Shown here: piece by piece, positions 60,381 to 64,000 of the stretch | How positions within the stretch are numbered: the first letter of the stretch is position 1 | Layout of the letters: each line of letters begins with the position of its first letter | NCBI RefSeq assembly: GCF_007273535.1 | Contig: NZ_RIBP01000004.1 | Span: 2,828,001-2,892,000, forward strand | Length of the DNA stretch: 64,000 nt | DNA from: Niallia circulans | GTDB lineage: Bacteria > Bacillota > Bacilli > Bacillales > Cytobacillaceae | Direction: 5' to 3' | Made by a program: the position numbers and the translations under genes | The notes under the pieces: model-generated | Database searches by the model: none | Seen by the model: the letters and a program-made list of their open reading frames with translations, nothing else | What the model was told of the DNA's origin: nothing

Positions 60381-60760
60381 TTATAAAATAATGTTGTTAA
60401 CGTTAACAATATTTATAAAGTAATAATCTATGAAAAATAATATGGCATTACATGAGGGACACTCTGTTGACTTCGGTCCAAGTGCTGTTGTTATCGACAG
60501 TGATGAAATGGTTATCGGCAGTGATGATGATGTGTTTATTTATGATTTAAAAGACTTTCGTTTGAAAAATCCTTTCCGATTCAAACAGACCCCGACCTGC
60601 TGTTTGGCAGTCTGCTTGTCAAACCTTCAGAATAACTCTAACAAACAATTGGAAAAGGCTCTTCCTTTTGTCTGCACTTTATTCATGTTAGAATAAAAAT
60701 ATCTTTCTATTAAAATAGAAAAATAAGGCATCATTTGACATGCATCACAGGAGGAAGGTA
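60381..60760. other. Interval of about 380 bp without a supported gene
   Basis: An 88-residue frame at 60430-60696 has no ribosome site and changes composition halfway (acidic, then Cys/Leu-rich), so it may be a fused remnant. The last 60 bases hold the promoter region and ribosome site of the GH18 gene. Confidence 0.4.
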
Positions 60761-62476
60761 ATGGCAGAAATAACTTTTCAAGCGCCAAAAAGGCCAAATA
60801 AGTATAAAGTCTTACTGGGACTAGCATTGGCTGTTTTATTGGTAGTGACAAGCATCTTCTTTATATTCTATCCATTTGCAAGCTCTAAAACGGCGGAATA
60901 CTTTAAAGGGGAAAACCCAATTATATTGGATGGAAAACAGGCTGGTAATGCAATAACGGTTGATGGAACTGCTTACTTGCCGTTAAGCTTCTGGCAGGAA
61001 AATATAGATGAAAGCATCACTTATGATTCAGAAAGCAATTCTGTAATTGCCACAACAAAGGATAAAGTGATTCAGTTTCCATCAGAATCTGTTTCCTATT
61101 TTGTTAATAATGAAACGGTGGATCTGCATTTTCCCCCGATTAAGGATGACAATGGTGAGGTTTATGTGGCAGTCGAACCGTTAATCGAGTTTTATCCGTA
61201 TCAGTTTACCAAACTAAGTGATGACACTAATGCAATTTTATTGGAAAAGGACGGCACGGAAAAAACAGCGGCAACTTTCAAGCCCAAGCAAGTGCGTAAT
61301 GATTATGCGAGGCTGCGTACAGAACCGACACTTTTTTCTGCGTATACTGGTGAGTTAAAGCAAAAAGAAGCTGTCACAATTGAAAAGGAAGAGGGCGACT
61401 ATTATTTTGTCCGCAAGAACAATGGTGTAGCTGGATATATAAAAAAAGACCTTGTTACAACAGGGGATACTATAACTGTTAAAGCGGAAGTAGACGAAAA
61501 AACGCCTGCGCTAAAAAAAATAAACGGTCCAGTTAATCTAACATGGGAAGCTGTTTACTCTAAGAACCCAGACACTGCTGATATACCTAAGATGGATGGT
61601 GTTAATGTCGTTTCACCGACATGGTTTAAGCTGTCTGGCAACAAAGGAAATGTCAGTAATCTTGGCTCAGCGGATTATGTTAAATGGGCGCATAAACAGG
61701 GCTATCAAGTATGGGGACTATTCTCCAATGACTTTGACCCAGAAAAGACGCATGATGTTTTTAAAAACTTTGAGACAAGACAAAAAGTAATCAGACAGCT
61801 GCTAGTGTACAGTGAAATGTACAATCTTGATGGCATCAATATTGATATTGAAAATGTTAATGAAGAGGACGGCGAATATGTTACTCAGTTCGTAAGAGAA
61901 GCAACGCCATACTTCCATGATGCTGGCTTGACTGTATCGATGGACATCACATTCATTGCCGGAGGAAACTATTCTGCCTTCTTTGAAAGGGACCATCTTT
62001 CAGAGATTGTCGACTATTTAGTTGTCATGGCATATGATGAGCATTGGGCAACATCGCCAACAGCCGGCAGCGTTGCAAGCTTGCCGTGGGTGGAAGAAAA
62101 CCTGAAAACATTGTTAGAGCAAGTTTCAAATGAAAAGCTTGTTTTAGGTGTTCCATTATATGCAAGGCTTTGGGAGGAAAAGGAAAATGGTGACATATCA
62201 TCTGAAAGTCTCTCAATGGAAAAAGTACAGGAATGGCTCGATAAATATAAGGTGAAACCAACTTATGATGAAGAAAGTGGCCAAAACTATGGTGAGTACT
62301 ATGATTCCAAATCAAAATCAACCTATAGAATTTGGCTTGAGGATGAATTATCCTTATCTAAGCGTGCCAAGCTTGTAGAAGATTATGAATTGGCAGGCAT
62401 CGCAAGCTGGTCCCGCTATTTCGCAGATGAGTCTGCATGGGTGGCCATGGATTTGGAAGAAGATAGTGAACAATAG
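60761..62476 (+). CDS. Membrane-anchored GH18 hydrolase with SH3 domain
   Basis: 571 residues from ATG 60761, with GGAGGAAGG upstream. One transmembrane helix at about 21-43 and an outside part. A copper-amine-oxidase-like domain (about 50-170, AVEPLIEFYPYQF) is followed by an SH3b (about 180-245, ARLRTEPTLFSAYTGELK) and the GH18 barrel (about 260-570). The active-site motif DxxDxDxE reads DGINIDIE, and VVMAYDEHW follows. Similar multidomain GH18 proteins act on peptidoglycan or spore cortex in Bacillus. Substrate not proven. Confidence 0.9.
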   Translation: MAEITFQAPKRPNKYKVLLGLALAVLLVVTSIFFIFYPFASSKTAEYFKGENPIILDGKQAGNAITVDGTAYLPLSFWQENIDESITYDSESNSVIATTKDKVIQFPSESVSYFVNNETVDLHFPPIKDDNGEVYVAVEPLIEFYPYQFTKLSDDTNAILLEKDGTEKTAATFKPKQVRNDYARLRTEPTLFSAYTGELKQKEAVTIEKEEGDYYFVRKNNGVAGYIKKDLVTTGDTITVKAEVDEKTPALKKINGPVNLTWEAVYSKNPDTADIPKMDGVNVVSPTWFKLSGNKGNVSNLGSADYVKWAHKQGYQVWGLFSNDFDPEKTHDVFKNFETRQKVIRQLLVYSEMYNLDGINIDIENVNEEDGEYVTQFVREATPYFHDAGLTVSMDITFIAGGNYSAFFERDHLSEIVDYLVVMAYDEHWATSPTAGSVASLPWVEENLKTLLEQVSNEKLVLGVPLYARLWEEKENGDISSESLSMEKVQEWLDKYKVKPTYDEESGQNYGEYYDSKSKSTYRIWLEDELSLSKRAKLVEDYELAGIASWSRYFADESAWVAMDLEEDSEQ

Positions 62477-62479
62477 ATA

Positions 62480-62534
62480 GAGTCCTTCTTTATATACAGA
62501 GAATATTCGCTGTGTATAAGGAGGGTTCTTTTTT
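62480..62534 (+). terminator. Long imperfect hairpin terminator
   Basis: CCTTCTTTATATACAG pairs with CTGTGTATAAGGAGG, followed by TTCTTTTTT. Confidence 0.75.
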
Positions 62535-62632
62535 ATATTAAGAATAAAGACATTCTAGTTAATATACTTTGCTAATTATCAACATTAAGATACACTAAAA
62601 GAAAACCCACGACAAAGATGGAGGGAAGACAT

Positions 62633-63382
62633 ATGATTAAAGTAATTCCGTTAGGTACAGGTGGAGCCTTCACAAAATATTATCATAATAACTATATTAT
62701 GGAGCTTGGTGAGAGAAAGCTGCTTGTCGATGCAGGGACAACTTTGCGCTCCAGCCTTCCTGCTGCAGGATATAATTATCCCGATATTACGGATATCGTT
62801 ATAACCCATTTACATGCAGACCATGTTGGTGGCTTAGAGGAATTTGCCCAGCGCTGTATGTATTTGCATCAATATAAACCGCATCTTTGGATAAGGGAAG
62901 AGCTTTCCGAGGGAATTAACAACACTTTATCAAGTGGTTTATGTACAGATGGATTGGTGCTGGATGATTATTTTCATGTGCATTATGTGAAGGATCGCTT
63001 TAGCTTAGGAAGTCATTATGAGGTGGAGCTTCTGCCAACAGATAATCTGCATGCAAACAATATGTTGTCAATGGGGCTGAAGCTTTATGACAACCAAGAA
63101 AACATCAATATTATTTATACGAGTGACATCGGCAAGCATGAAGAGGCTTCGTTTGATGCTCATATGGACGAAAATACGAAGGCTCTCTTTCACGATATTT
63201 CCTTTATAAAGACACCTGTGCATTCGTACATAGAGGATGTTATAACTTACTATACTGGCAAAATAGAGCTTCAATCAATTTACGGGATGCATTATAGTGA
63301 TGATATCGACATAACAGAAACAGAAGATAAATACGGCATACAAATAGTACGAGCTAATCAACCTATATTGTTTAAAAAATAA
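62633..63382 (+). CDS. MBL-fold metallo-hydrolase
   Basis: 249 residues from ATG 62633, with GGAGGGAAG upstream; the frame can be extended to 62618 over the ribosome site. Metallo-beta-lactamase fold with the zinc motif THLHADHVGG, later His and Asp ligands near DNLHANN and TSDIGKHEE. It lacks an RNase Z exosite. Substrate unknown. Confidence 0.88.
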   Translation: MIKVIPLGTGGAFTKYYHNNYIMELGERKLLVDAGTTLRSSLPAAGYNYPDITDIVITHLHADHVGGLEEFAQRCMYLHQYKPHLWIREELSEGINNTLSSGLCTDGLVLDDYFHVHYVKDRFSLGSHYEVELLPTDNLHANNMLSMGLKLYDNQENINIIYTSDIGKHEEASFDAHMDENTKALFHDISFIKTPVHSYIEDVITYYTGKIELQSIYGMHYSDDIDITETEDKYGIQIVRANQPILFKK

Positions 63383-63414
63383 AGCAGACATATATTTATG
63401 TCTGCTTCTTTTTA
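63382..63414. terminator. Terminator between the MBL and GNAT genes
   Basis: AAGCAGACATA and TATGTCTGCTT pair with a short loop, then CTTTTT; the genes converge here. Confidence 0.8.
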
Positions 63415-63417
63415 CAA

Positions 63418-63957
63418 TTAATCATGCGGATTAATAATAGCGAGGACTTGATGATCCTCCCATTTCCCATGGATTTTGACATTTTTTCTGGCAATTCCTT
63501 CTTTATGAAAGCCCGCCTTTTCTAATACTTTAATTGACCCAATATTATGCGGCATTACGCCTGCTTCGATGCGGTGCAGATGGAGGCTATTAAAGGCATA
63601 ATCGACAGCAAGTTTGACTGCCTCTGTAGCATAACCTTTGCCGTTATGTGCCAAATCTATAAAGTAGCCAATAAAAGCACTTTGCAGGGAGCCTCGAAGC
63701 ACCTGAAACAAACTAATTGTCCCAACTAGCTGCTTTGCTTCTGTTTGATAAATCCCAAATTGATAGTGAGAATCTTCCTTCCAAGTCTTGCTCCAGCCAT
63801 TAATCAGTTCTATTTGTTTGTTGCTAGTATAATAGTCTGCTGCTCGCTCCATCGCATATTTTTCAAAGAATTCTTTGTTGTTGAACTGAAATTGGAGCAG
63901 TGCTGCTGTATCCTCCGTATTAAAAGGTCTGATACATATTTTTTTACCATAAATCAT
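63418..63957 (-). CDS. GNAT acetyltransferase, RimJ/RimL type
   Basis: 179 residues. RimJ-like pattern: the start KICIRPFNTEDTAALLQFQ, LVGTISLFQVLRG, FIGYFIDLAHNGKGYATEAV (acetyl-CoA loop G-K-G-Y-A-T-E), LHRIEAGVMPHNIGSIKVLEKAGF and the C-terminal W-x-D-H. Typical for N-terminal acetylation of proteins or small amines. Start ATG at 63957; AAGGTGG lies upstream. Confidence 0.9.
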   Translation of the reverse strand: MIYGKKICIRPFNTEDTAALLQFQFNNKEFFEKYAMERAADYYTSNKQIELINGWSKTWKEDSHYQFGIYQTEAKQLVGTISLFQVLRGSLQSAFIGYFIDLAHNGKGYATEAVKLAVDYAFNSLHLHRIEAGVMPHNIGSIKVLEKAGFHKEGIARKNVKIHGKWEDHQVLAIINPHD

Positions 63958-64000
63958 TAAACTACTACCACCTTTCTTATAATATGCTATTACTATTAAT

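Noticed and set aside
60430..60696. Open frame of 88 codons before the GH18 gene
   Set aside because: No ribosome site, change of composition in the middle and no family; may be a gene remnant.

Overview
The window is low-GC DNA from a spore-forming member of the Bacillota. SpoIIP and a Spo0E-like phosphatase, strong AGGAGG ribosome sites, frequent TTG/GTG starts, sigma-A promoters, CcpA-type cre sites and many U-tailed hairpin terminators all point to Bacillaceae (a Niallia/Cytobacillus/Bacillus-like soil organism; the genus is inference). Apart from the first 2.4 kb it is densely coded, with most genes on the + strand. No rRNA, tRNA, CRISPR array or complete insertion sequence was seen.

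Layout. 1-2.4 kb: tail of a methyltransferase, a small membrane protein, an exported-protein gene broken by an in-frame TAG, and about 0.9 kb without a credible gene. 2.4-7 kb: a LysM/SH3 cell-wall protein, then a FeeM/LuxI-like acyltransferase next to a membrane GGDEF-EAL enzyme. 7.2-15.9 kb: an L-rhamnose locus (AraC regulator, rhaB, rhaA, rhaM, sugar MFS permease, DeoR regulator, rhaD, fucO-like reductase). 16-18.3 kb: VanZ-like protein and a MarR/MFS efflux pair.

18.5-35.0 kb is the most remarkable part. A glucitol-type PTS (gutM-srlA-srlE, SorC regulator, SAF-domain oxidoreductase, srlB) is followed by a complete acetoin/2-oxoacid dehydrogenase-type complex (E1alpha, E1beta, E2 with two E3-binding domains, E3), a galactitol-type PTS (EIIA, EIIC, EIIB), a small PH-like membrane protein, a zinc alcohol dehydrogenase, two SDR proteins and a second SorC regulator. 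Four promoters in this region carry ACAAATGT direct repeats with a 19-bp period, and a fifth has a related site, so the region looks like one regulon. I infer a pathway that imports one or more polyols as phosphates, oxidises them to a keto intermediate and cleaves that oxidatively to an acyl-CoA. The substrate is unknown.

35-48 kb: small zinc-ribbon protein, GntR/ABC transporter operon, manA, PHP phosphatase, hydrolase, a chemoreceptor overlapping a XylF-like sugar-binding lipoprotein, a PlsC acyltransferase overlapping a FabZ-like protein without the catalytic His, spoIIP and a Spo0E-like gene. 48-56 kb: sugar isomerase-like protein, GH3 beta-glucosidase, a GH94 enzyme resembling 1,2-beta-oligoglucan phosphorylase, and a LacI regulator, which together suggest sophoro-oligosaccharide use. 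56-64 kb: holin-like protein, a tyrosine recombinase with degenerate catalytic residues, a cysteine-desulfurase-like enzyme, a TPP riboswitch with thiT, a frameshifted secreted-protein gene, a GH18 wall/spore hydrolase, an MBL-fold hydrolase and a GNAT acetyltransferase.
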